From positions 1 to 5,592 of the forward strand of contig JAOAFP010000096.1 in the NCBI GenBank assembly GCA_026416215.1: a stretch of 5,592 nt of DNA, read 5' to 3'. Below the pieces are notes generated by a model that did no database searches, was not told the DNA's origin, and saw only the letters and a list, made by a program, of their open reading frames with translations. Each line of letters begins with the position of its first letter. The first letter of the stretch is position 1. Of the stretch, positions 1 to 5,592 are shown piece by piece. Made by a program: the position numbers and the translations under genes. This DNA is from Negativicutes bacterium (lineage in GTDB: Bacteria > Bacillota > Negativicutes > SKW292).

Positions 1-766
1 CCCTGGCATGGCTGGCCCGTCCGTTGCCATCGCGTCGCACCCGATCATGAGTCTCCGGCCGGCCATCGCAGCTTAAAACCAGTGCCACCTGATTGTCGCG
101 CAACCAGACAATGTCCTGTTCTTCGACGGAAAATGCGTTGGTGGTAAGGGTAAGACGACAGCGTTTGCCACTTTTTTCCTCGTGCCGGCGCACCGCCGCC
201 ACCGCCGCCCTGACCACTGGCAGGTTGATCATCGGTTCACCGCCGAAAAAGTCGATTTCAACATGGCGGCGACCGGCACTGGCCGCAAACAAAAACGCCA
301 CCGCCCGCTCAGCCGTCTCCCGGCTCATCAGCCGACGGTGGCCGCCAAATTTCCCAGTACCGGCAAAACAGTAGCAACAACGCAGGTTGCAGTCGTGAGC
401 AACCAGCAGACACATGGCTTTGACCACCGTCGGCGGACGGTAATCAGCCGGTAATTCCCGTCCATTTCCCCACAACTGACCGGCCGCAGCCAGGTTGGCT
501 ATTGCCCGCCCGGCCGCCACTATCCGCCGCCGCTGCCGGCCGGTGGCAATGGCAGCCCGTTCAGCCGCCAGCCGCCGGCATCCCTCCAGCGTGGAGCCAG
601 CCAGCAAAAGCTCGTATACCTTTCGGTCAACCACGTGCACAGCCCCGCTGCCCCGGTCAACCGCCACCCTTATCCCTTCCCGCTCAAACAGGTGTACTGC
701 CGGCTCCGCCCCACAGCCGGCGGCAGTTGCTGCGCCGGCCAGCGATTCACCGGTTTCTTTCGTCAC
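1..766 (-). CDS. scfB: SCIFF peptide radical SAM maturase (thioether-forming), partial, 3' end beyond the window
   Basis: The enzyme installs thioether cross-links between cysteines and residue backbones of the SCIFF precursor encoded just upstream, using S-adenosylmethionine and iron-sulfur clusters in the cytoplasm. About 255 N-terminal residues are visible of a family usually near 450. Residues 23-115 look like the PqqD-like leader-recognition region of this family (AVHLFEREG, then GAVHVVDRKVYELL). The radical SAM motif CNLRCCYC has its cysteines at 126, 130 and 133. FFGGEP lies at 173-178, LTLTTN at 205-210 and the strand ending CDG at 233-235. The SPASM/auxiliary-cluster domain lies off the left edge. 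I chose the GTG start at 766 because it follows the precursor stop by three bases, has a weak AGGA at 780-777, and no ATG/GTG/TTG codon lies closer to the conserved region. This leaves an unusual Ala/Gly-rich extension of about 22 residues. Family assignment is firm; the exact start is inferred. Confidence 0.93.
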   Translation of the reverse strand, partial: MTKETGESLAGAATAAGCGAEPAVHLFEREGIRVAVDRGSGAVHVVDRKVYELLLAGSTLEGCRRLAAERAAIATGRQRRRIVAAGRAIANLAAAGQLWGNGRELPADYRPPTVVKAMCLLVAHDCNLRCCYCFAGTGKFGGHRRLMSRETAERAVAFLFAASAGRRHVEIDFFGGEPMINLPVVRAAVAAVRRHEEKSGKRCRLTLTTNAFSVEEQDIVWLRDNQVALVLSCDGRPETHDRVRRDGNGRASHAR

Positions 767-769
767 CAG

Positions 770-928
770 TTACCGATCCTGTTGCTGGCAAACCTGATTG
801 CCAACCGTGCACGAAGTTTTGCAGGCCGACTGGCAGGATGCCTGGCACTCGCCGCAGCCGCCGGGTTTCACCCCCTGTCGTCCGTTGCATAAAGTTATGA
901 TCATCGGTTTGGTTTCATGGTCTTTCAT
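770..928 (-). CDS. scfA: SCIFF ranthipeptide precursor (six cysteines in forty-five), with a seventh cysteine
   Basis: This 52-residue peptide is the substrate of the adjacent maturase. Its C-terminal core carries GGCGECQASCQSACKTSC followed by TVGNQVC, the near-invariant SCIFF pattern, with cysteines at 25, 28, 32, 36, 40 and 47. The N-terminal part (MKDHETKPMI and onward) would be the leader bound by the maturase. In the characterised Clostridium thermocellum pair (CteA/CteB), as I recall, one thioether joins a core cysteine to a threonine five residues later; here that would be Cys36 and Thr41. An extra cysteine at position 14 lies outside the usual six. The ATG at 928 follows a GGGGAG ribosome site at 946-941 with a rather long 12-base spacing, and no other in-frame start lies just upstream. 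The stop is TAA. The function of mature SCIFF is not settled; quorum or regulatory roles have been proposed for ranthipeptides. Confidence 0.95.
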   Translation of the reverse strand: MKDHETKPMIITLCNGRQGVKPGGCGECQASCQSACKTSCTVGNQVCQQQDR

Positions 929-940
929 CGTAACGTTTCT

Positions 941-946
941 CTCCCC
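941..946 (-). promoter_or_regulatory. Ribosome binding site of the SCIFF precursor gene
   Basis: GGGGAG reads on the minus strand, 12 bases before the ATG at 928. The purine run continues as AGAG, so pairing shifted downstream would give a shorter effective spacing of about 10. It is the only Shine-Dalgarno-like run in the gap and supports the chosen start. Confidence 0.55.
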
Positions 947-955
947 GCAGTTAAT

Positions 956-984
956 TTTATACCTTATATACCGGGAAACGCCAG
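956..984 (-). promoter_or_regulatory. Possible promoter for the SCIFF operon
   Basis: The recA-SCIFF gap contains the only AT-rich island in the left part of the window. TATAAA at 961-956 is a good -10 candidate. Seventeen bases upstream sits CTGGCG (984-979), a poor -35 with three of six consensus matches. A second TATATA lies at 970-965 without a recognisable -35. No U-tailed hairpin follows recA, so read-through from recA is equally possible. The call rests on the -10 and base composition only. Confidence 0.35.
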
Positions 985-997
985 CTTGCCCCGTTTC
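975..997. repeat. Inverted repeat GAAACG-N11-CGTTTC in the recA-SCIFF gap
   Basis: On the plus strand GAAACG (975-980) and CGTTTC (992-997) form a perfect 6-bp dyad with an 11-base centre. A further CGTTTC copy lies at 934-939, just before the SCIFF start. The dyad overlaps the candidate -35 region, so it could be an operator. It is not followed by a T-run on the minus strand and therefore does not look like a terminator. It is short enough to be chance. Confidence 0.3.
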
Positions 998-1005
998 ATC
1001 CGCTG

Positions 1006-2100
1006 TCAGTCGGCAACTAGGCCCCCCGGTTCGCCGCTCGGTATGGGTGGCAAACTGCTGCCAGCCATCTTCTCACGGATTTTGCCCTCGATTTCCTCAG
1101 CCAGAGCCCGGTTGTCCGCCAGAACGCTTTTGACCGTTTCCCTTCCCTGTCCCAGCCGGGTGGCTCCGTAAGCATACCACGCTCCGCTTTTCTGGACAAT
1201 ATCAAGTCCGACGGCAATGTCGAGCAGGCTTCCCTCCCTGGATATTCCCCTGCCGTACATTATATCAAACACGGCCTGCCGGAACGGCGGTGCCATCTTG
1301 TTTTTCACCACCTTGATCCTGGTGCGGACGCCGATATTGTCGCTGCCGTGGGTTATCACCTCCACCTTCCTTACATCAAGCCGCACCGAGGCATAAAATT
1401 TGAGCGCCCGGCCACCGGTGGTGGTCTCCGGATTGCCGTAGCTGACGCCGATTTTTTCCCGAATCTGGTTGATGAATATGGCCAGCGTCCGGGATTTGCT
1501 TATAATGCCGGTCAGCTTGCGCAGGGCCTGCGACATGAGCCGGGCCTGCAGCCCGACGTGACTGTCACCCATTTCACCCTCAATTTCAGCCTTGGGAACC
1601 AGAGCCGCCACCGAGTCGACGACTATGACATCCACCGCCCCGCTCCTGACCAGGGCGTCAGCAATTTCCAGTGCCTGTTCACCATTGTCCGGCTGACTGA
1701 TCAACAGGTTGTCGATGTCCACGCCCAAATTCCGGGCGTAGACAGGATCCAGGGCGTGTTCGGCGTCGATAAACGCGGCAATTCCGCCCTTTTTCTGGGC
1801 TTCGGCCACCACATGCAGAGCCACGGTGGTTTTGCCTGACGATTCGGGCCCGAATATTTCCACCACCCGTCCCCGCGGCAGCCCACCAATACCCAGTGCC
1901 AGATCGACGGCCAGCGAGCCGGTGGAAATAACCTCAATATTCATTTTCTCCGCCGCTTCTCCCAGCCGCATGATCGAGCCTTTGCCAAAATCCTTCTCGA
2001 TCTGGCGGATGGCCAGATCAAGCGCCCGCTGCCGTTCACCGCCGTCGCCGCCGGACAGGCCGTTGACCGGTTTGGTTTTTACTTCCTGCATGGTTGTCAC
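1006..2100 (-). CDS. recA: RecA recombinase
   Basis: RecA is an ATP-dependent DNA strand-exchange protein that also activates LexA self-cleavage in the SOS response. The 364-residue product has the family's usual size. The Walker A loop GPESSGKT is at 84-91, the IDAEHALDP segment with the catalytic glutamate at 114, Walker B VIVVDSVAAL at 158-167, loop L1 around EIEGEMGDSHVGLQARL (172-188), and NQIREKIGV plus loop L2 with NPETTTGGRALKFYASVR (211-240). The C-terminal tail is short and only mildly acidic. The GTG at 2100 overlaps the cinA TGA (GTGA) and sits 4 bases after AAGGAG. The in-frame ATG at 2091, 13 bases after that site, is the alternative and would remove three residues. Either way about 20 residues, rich in Gly, precede the conserved RQRALDLAIRQIEKDFGKGSIM. 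Coupling to cinA and the upstream LexA box argue for damage-inducible co-transcription. recX, a common partner, does not follow. Confidence 0.98.
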   Translation of the reverse strand: MTTMQEVKTKPVNGLSGGDGGERQRALDLAIRQIEKDFGKGSIMRLGEAAEKMNIEVISTGSLAVDLALGIGGLPRGRVVEIFGPESSGKTTVALHVVAEAQKKGGIAAFIDAEHALDPVYARNLGVDIDNLLISQPDNGEQALEIADALVRSGAVDVIVVDSVAALVPKAEIEGEMGDSHVGLQARLMSQALRKLTGIISKSRTLAIFINQIREKIGVSYGNPETTTGGRALKFYASVRLDVRKVEVITHGSDNIGVRTRIKVVKNKMAPPFRQAVFDIMYGRGISREGSLLDIAVGLDIVQKSGAWYAYGATRLGQGRETVKSVLADNRALAEEIEGKIREKMAGSSLPPIPSGEPGGLVAD

Positions 2101-3377
2101 TCATCTCCTTCGTCGTGTTGTTTTTGAAGCTCACGGCGGATCAGATCAAGGGCCGCAAGCACTGTTGCGTTGCGAATCTGCTCGCGGCTGCCAGTCAAGC
2201 GCAGCTCCTGCCATGCCGGTCTGATCTGACAGCCAGCAACCGCAATGTAAACCAGCCCTACCGGCTTGTCAATGCTGCCCCCGCCCGGCCCGGCAATCCC
2301 GGTGGCCGCCACCGCCAATTCCGTCCCCAGCTTCCGCCAGGCTCCCTCGGCCATCGCCACCGCTGTTTGCCGGCTGACTGCCCCGTATTCGGACAAAGTA
2401 CGCTCCGGCACCGACAGCAGATTATGCTTTACCTGATCGCTGTAGCACACCACCCCGCCAGCCAGCCACTGCGAGGCCCCGACCACGTCCACCAGCCGGG
2501 CGGCCAGTTTGCCGCCGGTACACGACTCGGCCACCGCCAGCCGCCAGTTGCGCTGAACCAGCAGTTCGCCGATCATCGACGGCAGATCCTGTCCCCGCCA
2601 GGAATAAACGTACCGGCCGACCCGGGCGGCAATGTCGGCACAAGCCTGTTGCAGCATCTGTCGGGCCTGGTTTTCCCCGGCGGCATGGGCCGTCAGCCGG
2701 ATACAAACCCCGTCAGTGCCGGCCAGCAGCGATATTCGCGGATTACGGTTATTGCTCAGGATACCGTCCAGCGTTTCGGCCAGCTGGGCTTCGCCGATGC
2801 CAATGGTCAGCACCCGGCGGGTTTCGATGACCACGTCAGGAGCCAGGCGTTGCCTGAGCCACGGCTGCAGCCGGTTGGTCCACATCCACCTGCACTCGGC
2901 CGGCGGTCCGGGCAAATGGGCGACAACTTTGCCGTCACCGGTCACCAGTACTGCCCCCGGAGCCGTGCCCACCTGGTTGTCCAGCACGGTACTGCCTTCG
3001 GCAAACCAGGCCTGCCGGAGGTTGTTTTCGGTCATCGGTCGGCCACGGCGGGCAAAAAACCGGCGGATGGCATCGGCACTGGCCTGATCAAACCACATTT
3101 CCCTCCCCAGCAGACCGGCTGTAGCCTGCTTAGTTATGTCACTGGGAGTTGGCCCCAGACCGCCGGTGGTCACCACCAGCCGACTGCGCTGCAGGGCACC
3201 GGCCAATGCCTCCCTGATCGCCGGTTCATCATCTCCCACCATGGTGATCAACCCAACGTCCAGCCCCAGGTCGTGCAGCTCACAGGCCAGCCAGTCAGCC
3301 GTAGTGTTGGTGGTTATCCCTAGAAGCAGCTCGCTGCCGGTGCTGATAATTTCTGCTTTCATCGCCGGTTTTGCCAT
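2097..3377 (-). CDS. cinA: CinA family protein (MoCF-like domain plus nicotinamide-nucleotide amidase domain)
   Basis: The 426-residue, two-domain layout matches full-length CinA. The N-terminal molybdopterin-binding-like (COG1058) domain begins MKAEIISTGSELLLG (6-20) and contains TTGGLGPTPSDIT (70-82) and LPGPPAE (155-161). The C-terminal domain has AVAESCTGGKLAARL (281-295, likely nucleophile Ser285), YGAVS (331-335) and AATGIAGPGGG (357-367), typical of the PncC/CinA amidase that deamidates nicotinamide mononucleotide for NAD recycling. The N-terminal domain is linked to ADP-ribose pyrophosphatase activity in some homologues, and CinA is historically competence-induced and recA-linked. One family position differs: the usual acidic pair after GLGPT reads Ser-Asp (79-80). 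No Shine-Dalgarno sequence precedes either the ATG at 3377 or the in-frame ATG at 3362; the latter fits the normal family N-terminus. An SOS promoter overlaps the start. The gene overlaps recA by four bases. Confidence 0.95.
   Translation of the reverse strand: MAKPAMKAEIISTGSELLLGITTNTTADWLACELHDLGLDVGLITMVGDDEPAIREALAGALQRSRLVVTTGGLGPTPSDITKQATAGLLGREMWFDQASADAIRRFFARRGRPMTENNLRQAWFAEGSTVLDNQVGTAPGAVLVTGDGKVVAHLPGPPAECRWMWTNRLQPWLRQRLAPDVVIETRRVLTIGIGEAQLAETLDGILSNNRNPRISLLAGTDGVCIRLTAHAAGENQARQMLQQACADIAARVGRYVYSWRGQDLPSMIGELLVQRNWRLAVAESCTGGKLAARLVDVVGASQWLAGGVVCYSDQVKHNLLSVPERTLSEYGAVSRQTAVAMAEGAWRKLGTELAVAATGIAGPGGGSIDKPVGLVYIAVAGCQIRPAWQELRLTGSREQIRNATVLAALDLIRRELQKQHDEGDE
2105..2110 (-). 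promoter_or_regulatory. Strong ribosome binding site of recA, inside the cinA 3' end
   Basis: AAGGAG, in the run AAGGAGATGA, matches the 16S rRNA tail in nine of ten positions. It lies 4 bases before the GTG at 2100 and 13 before the ATG at 2091, so it supports the GTG start slightly better. Its strength contrasts with the absence of any such site before cinA on the same transcript. Confidence 0.75.
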
Positions 3378-3405
3378 TTTATCTGAACATTTGTTCTGTC
3401 GTCAA
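3378..3405 (-). promoter_or_regulatory. SOS-type promoter of cinA-recA
   Basis: On the minus strand TTGACG (3405-3400, five of six matches to the -35 consensus) and GATAAA (3383-3378, four of six matches to the -10) are separated by 16 bases, and the spacer holds the LexA box. The rimO stop codon lies within the -35. The -10 touches the ATG at 3377, so transcription would start near 3371, inside the longest cinA reading frame. The motif match is direct; activity is inferred. Confidence 0.6.
3385..3396. promoter_or_regulatory. LexA (DinR-type) SOS box
   Basis: Read on the minus strand the site is GAACAAATGTTC, a perfect GAAC-N4-GTTC dyad. It fits the Bacillus-type consensus CGAACRNRYGTTYC except for the outermost C. 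It lies in the 24-bp rimO-cinA gap between a -35-like and a -10-like hexamer, the classical position for LexA to block RNA polymerase. An eight-base fixed pattern is expected about 0.09 times in a window this size if bases were equally frequent. Confidence 0.8.
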
Positions 3406-4754
3406 TCATCTCGTTCGCCAATCAGGTCATAAGCAAAGCCCTGGCTTATCCGACAGGAGATAAAATCACCCGGTCCGGCTCCGCCAGCGTGCTCGACAAA
3501 GATTTTGCCGTCCACATCTGGGGCCTGGCGGAAACTCCGTCCGTAGACCCCGTTCAGCAGCTGCCGGTGCTCACCCTCGACCAGCACAGTCAGCCTGGTG
3601 CCCTCCAGTTGCCGGTTGCGCCGCTCAGAAACATCGGCCTGCCTGGCCATAAGACGGTGATAGCGTTCGTTTTTGACTTCTTCAGCCACCTGTCCGGGCA
3701 ATGATCCGGCAATTGTCCCCGGTTCCGGTGAGTACACAAACACCCCGGCGTGGTCAAAGCCGGTTTCGGCAACAAAGCGTTCCAGTTCAGTAAAATCCTC
3801 GTCGGTTTCTCCAGGATAACCAACGATCAGCGATGTTCTCAGGGCGGCATCGGGCATCAGCTGACGAATCTGCCTGAGCAGTCTTACAATGTCGGTCTGC
3901 CCCTCCGGCCGGCCCATACTGATGAGAATCCGGTCGCTTATATGCTGGATAGGGATATCGAGGTAGCGGCACATTTTGCTGTTTTCAGCCATAAATTCGA
4001 GCAAATCGCGGCCAACCCGGGCCGGATGGCAGTAAAGCAGCCGCAGCCAGACCAGTCCCTCAATCGCTGTCAGCTGCCTGAGCAACGGCAGCAAATGCTG
4101 GTCACCGTCCCAGTCGCTGCCGTAGGCCGTGGTATCCTGGGCGATCAAATTAAGCTCGCGGACACCGCCAGCCACCAGCCGTCTGGCCTCGCTCAACACC
4201 GCCGCCGGCGGCCGGCTGGAAAGCCCTCCCCTGATCAGCGGTATCGAGCAGTAATGGCAGCGATTGTTGCAGCCGTCGGCTATCCGCAGCCAGGCGGTAT
4301 AAGCCGGGGTGGACAGACGGCGGGCAGGCAGGACCGGCATGCTGCTAATCCGGTCCTCGACGCACCACAGTCGCTCTCCCCGCCCCACTCTGGCGATAAT
4401 TTCCAATATCGCCGGCCAAGCCCTGATCCCAATCACCGCATCCACTTCATCGATTTCAGCCAGCAGTTCCTGCCCGTGGCGGGCCGACAGACAGCCGCAG
4501 ACCAGGAGTTGCCGGCAGCGATGCCTTTTGTAGCCGGCCGCCCGGAGGATGGCAACTACCGATTCTTCCCGGGCAGTCTCCACAAACGCGCAGGTGTTTA
4601 CCACTATGATCTCCGCCCGCCGCAGATCCCTGACCGGCCGGCCGCCGGCCGACTGCAACAGGCCGGTTATATACTCGCCGTCAACGGTATTTTTTGCGCA
4701 TCCCAGCTGGATTACCGCGAAGTTGCCCAGCCGGGCCGCTGGTTTTTCGGTCAC
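3402..4754 (-). CDS. rimO: Ribosomal protein S12 methylthiotransferase RimO
   Basis: RimO is a radical SAM enzyme that adds a methylthio group to a conserved aspartate of ribosomal protein S12. The 450-residue product has all three domains. The N-terminal UPF0004 domain has cluster cysteines at 19 (QLGCAKN), 55 (NTCAF) and 88 (CGCL). The radical SAM core has CNNRCHYC at 162-169. The C-terminal TRAM domain spans roughly 382-450. RimO rather than MiaB is indicated by SIPLIRG after the cluster motif, LIAQDTTAYG, and QHISDRIL. The GTG at 4754 is preferred over an in-frame ATG at 4916 because a GGGAGG ribosome site lies eight bases upstream, homology begins right after it, and the longer form would overlap the upstream gene by about 160 bases. 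The start overlaps the upstream stop as GTGA. A small departure from the family is SSR where RSR is usual after the IRG motif. Confidence 0.95.
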   Translation of the reverse strand: MTEKPAARLGNFAVIQLGCAKNTVDGEYITGLLQSAGGRPVRDLRRAEIIVVNTCAFVETAREESVVAILRAAGYKRHRCRQLLVCGCLSARHGQELLAEIDEVDAVIGIRAWPAILEIIARVGRGERLWCVEDRISSMPVLPARRLSTPAYTAWLRIADGCNNRCHYCSIPLIRGGLSSRPPAAVLSEARRLVAGGVRELNLIAQDTTAYGSDWDGDQHLLPLLRQLTAIEGLVWLRLLYCHPARVGRDLLEFMAENSKMCRYLDIPIQHISDRILISMGRPEGQTDIVRLLRQIRQLMPDAALRTSLIVGYPGETDEDFTELERFVAETGFDHAGVFVYSPEPGTIAGSLPGQVAEEVKNERYHRLMARQADVSERRNRQLEGTRLTVLVEGEHRQLLNGVYGRSFRQAPDVDGKIFVEHAGGAGPGDFISCRISQGFAYDLIGERDD

Positions 4755-5592
4755 AGTTTTTGCCTCCCTGTCCGGGACGGTTTTTTGTCTCCTGGACGGT
4801 TTTCCCTCTTCTGTCCCGACCGGCGGGCCACCCCACCCGCAGCTTTTCGGCAGCCGGCCGGCCGGTGGCGGACCGGTCGTCCGGTCATCGCACCCGGTGT
4901 CCCATGCAACAGGCACTTTTTACCCGATCCGATCAGGTCCGGCCGCCGCCCTGCCCGTAGTGCCTCCCTCACCAGTTGTCGGTTTTTGGGATCGCGGTAC
5001 TGAATAAGTGCCCGCTGCCAGGCCTTCTGCCGCTGTTGCCGGCACACCGCCACCTCTTGCCCGCTGAACGGGTCGATGCCGCTGTAATACATGGCTGTAG
5101 CCAGGCTACCAGGAGTGGGAATGAAGTCCTGAATCTGTTCGGGATGGTAGCCCCAGTCGCGGACACACTCGGCCAATGCTATTGCCGCCGCCAGATCGCT
5201 GCCGGGATGGCCGGAAATCAGGTAGGGAACGACATACTGTTTTTTACCCAGCCGCTGGTTAATCCTGTCGTACAGCTCCCTGAACCGTTCGTAGACCGAT
5301 ATCGACGGCTTGCGCATCAATTTCAGCACCCGGGGATGACAGTGCTCAGGGGCGATCTTCAGCTGACCGCTTATATGGTGCTGGCACAGTTCGGTAAGAA
5401 TTTCCCGGCGACGGGGATCGGCCATCAGATAGTCGTAACGCAGTCCCGATCTGATGAACACCTTTTTGACCCCAGGCACTGCCCGCACCGCCCGCAGCAC
5501 TTCGAGATATGGCCGGTGATCAACCACCAGATGCGGGCACAGACGGGGATGCAGGCACTGGCGGTTACGGCAAGCGCCCCTGCTCTGCTGGT
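4751..5592 (-). CDS. YgiQ family radical SAM protein (UPF0313), partial, 5' end beyond the window
   Basis: The last 279 residues are visible; the N-terminal half, with the CX3CX2C radical SAM motif, lies beyond the right edge. Family signatures seen are ACRNRQCLHPRLCPHL just inside the edge, VDHRPYLEVLRAVRAVPGVK, KVFIRSGLRYDYL, GQLKIAPEHCHPRVLKLMRK, PYLISGHPGSDLAAAI and, in the DUF3362-type C-terminal part, QIQDFIPTPGSLATAMYY with SGIDPFSGQEV. The first codon complete in the window starts at 5590 and the frame is open to the edge, so an internal start such as the GTG at 5527 would cut into conserved sequence. The molecular function of YgiQ proteins is not established. After the conserved DLIGSGKKCLL the protein ends in a tail of about 50 residues rich in Arg, Lys, Gly and Pro, probably disordered; basic tails are common in this family. 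The stop overlaps the rimO start. Confidence 0.93.
   Translation of the reverse strand, partial: QQSRGACRNRQCLHPRLCPHLVVDHRPYLEVLRAVRAVPGVKKVFIRSGLRYDYLMADPRRREILTELCQHHISGQLKIAPEHCHPRVLKLMRKPSISVYERFRELYDRINQRLGKKQYVVPYLISGHPGSDLAAAIALAECVRDWGYHPEQIQDFIPTPGSLATAMYYSGIDPFSGQEVAVCRQQRQKAWQRALIQYRDPKNRQLVREALRAGRRPDLIGSGKKCLLHGTPGAMTGRPVRHRPAGCRKAAGGVARRSGQKRENRPGDKKPSRTGRQKL
4763..4768 (-). promoter_or_regulatory. Ribosome binding site that fixes the rimO start
   Basis: GGGAGG on the minus strand is followed by eight bases and then the GTG at 4754. This near-ideal site lies inside the end of the upstream gene and decides the start against the in-frame ATG at 4916. Confidence 0.85.

Noticed and set aside
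93..797. Several small plus-strand open frames in the left end
   Set aside because: They overlap the SCIFF maturase on the other strand, where the translation carries the CX3CX2C and FFGGEP motifs.
975..997. Rho-independent terminator after recA
   Set aside because: The dyad stem is only six base pairs with an 11-base loop and no T-run follows on the minus strand.
2555..2567. A second possible LexA box, GAAC-N5-GTTC
   Set aside because: The spacing is five, not four, and it lies within the cinA coding region.
2094..3323. Plus-strand open frame (409 codons) opposite cinA
   Set aside because: It mirrors cinA codon structure, is rich in Pro, Gln, His and Arg, and has no recognisable domain.
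4620..4660. GC-rich CCGG/GGCCGGCC-rich runs as possible repeats
   Set aside because: Such runs recur throughout the window within coding sequence and reflect codon composition, not a defined repeat unit.
4755..4916. Extended rimO start at the ATG at 4916 (504-residue form)
   Set aside because: The added 54 residues are a Gly/Pro/Arg-rich out-of-frame reading of the ygiQ-family tail. The GTG at 4754 has an ideal ribosome binding site and fits the family length.
3750..5003. Long plus-strand open frame (417 codons) opposite rimO and the ygiQ-family gene
   Set aside because: It is antisense to two clearly recognisable genes, its translation shows no family motif, and long antisense frames are expected in GC-rich DNA.

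Overview
The window is a tightly packed, GC-rich bacterial chromosome segment in which every gene I can support lies on the minus strand. In transcription order, right to left, these are: the 3' part of a YgiQ-family radical SAM gene, rimO, cinA, recA, a small SCIFF (six-cysteine ranthipeptide) precursor gene, and the 5' part of its radical SAM maturase gene, which runs off the left edge. SCIFF and its maturase are a hallmark of Clostridia. Together with the cinA-recA linkage and a Gram-positive-type LexA box, this points to a GC-rich member of Clostridia (Bacillota). I cannot name the genus from sequence alone.

Right part (about 3400-5592): the YgiQ-family gene ends in GTGA, where its TGA stop overlaps the GTG start of rimO. 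RimO methylthiolates ribosomal protein S12. Centre (about 1006-3405): a 24-bp gap follows rimO and holds a perfect GAAC-N4-GTTC LexA/SOS box, set between a -35-like TTGACG and a -10-like GATAAA. cinA and recA follow, again joined by a GTGA stop/start overlap. The layout argues that cinA-recA is a DNA-damage-inducible unit, able to be transcribed from this internal promoter as well as by read-through from ygiQ-rimO.

Left part (1-1005): after a 77-bp AT-richer gap with a possible promoter and an inverted repeat comes a 52-residue cysteine-rich ORF with the unmistakable SCIFF core. Three bases later the GTG-started maturase gene begins. The maturase has a PqqD-like N-terminal leader-binding region, the CX3CX2C radical SAM motif and the FFGGEP motif. 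The product would be a thioether-crosslinked (ranthipeptide) peptide.

Three of the six genes encode radical SAM enzymes, which suits an anaerobe. No RNA genes, mobile elements or CRISPR arrays are visible, and no non-coding stretch exceeds 300 bases. The main points of interest are the SCIFF pair sitting directly behind recA, a seventh cysteine in the SCIFF precursor, and the SOS promoter that abuts the cinA start codon.
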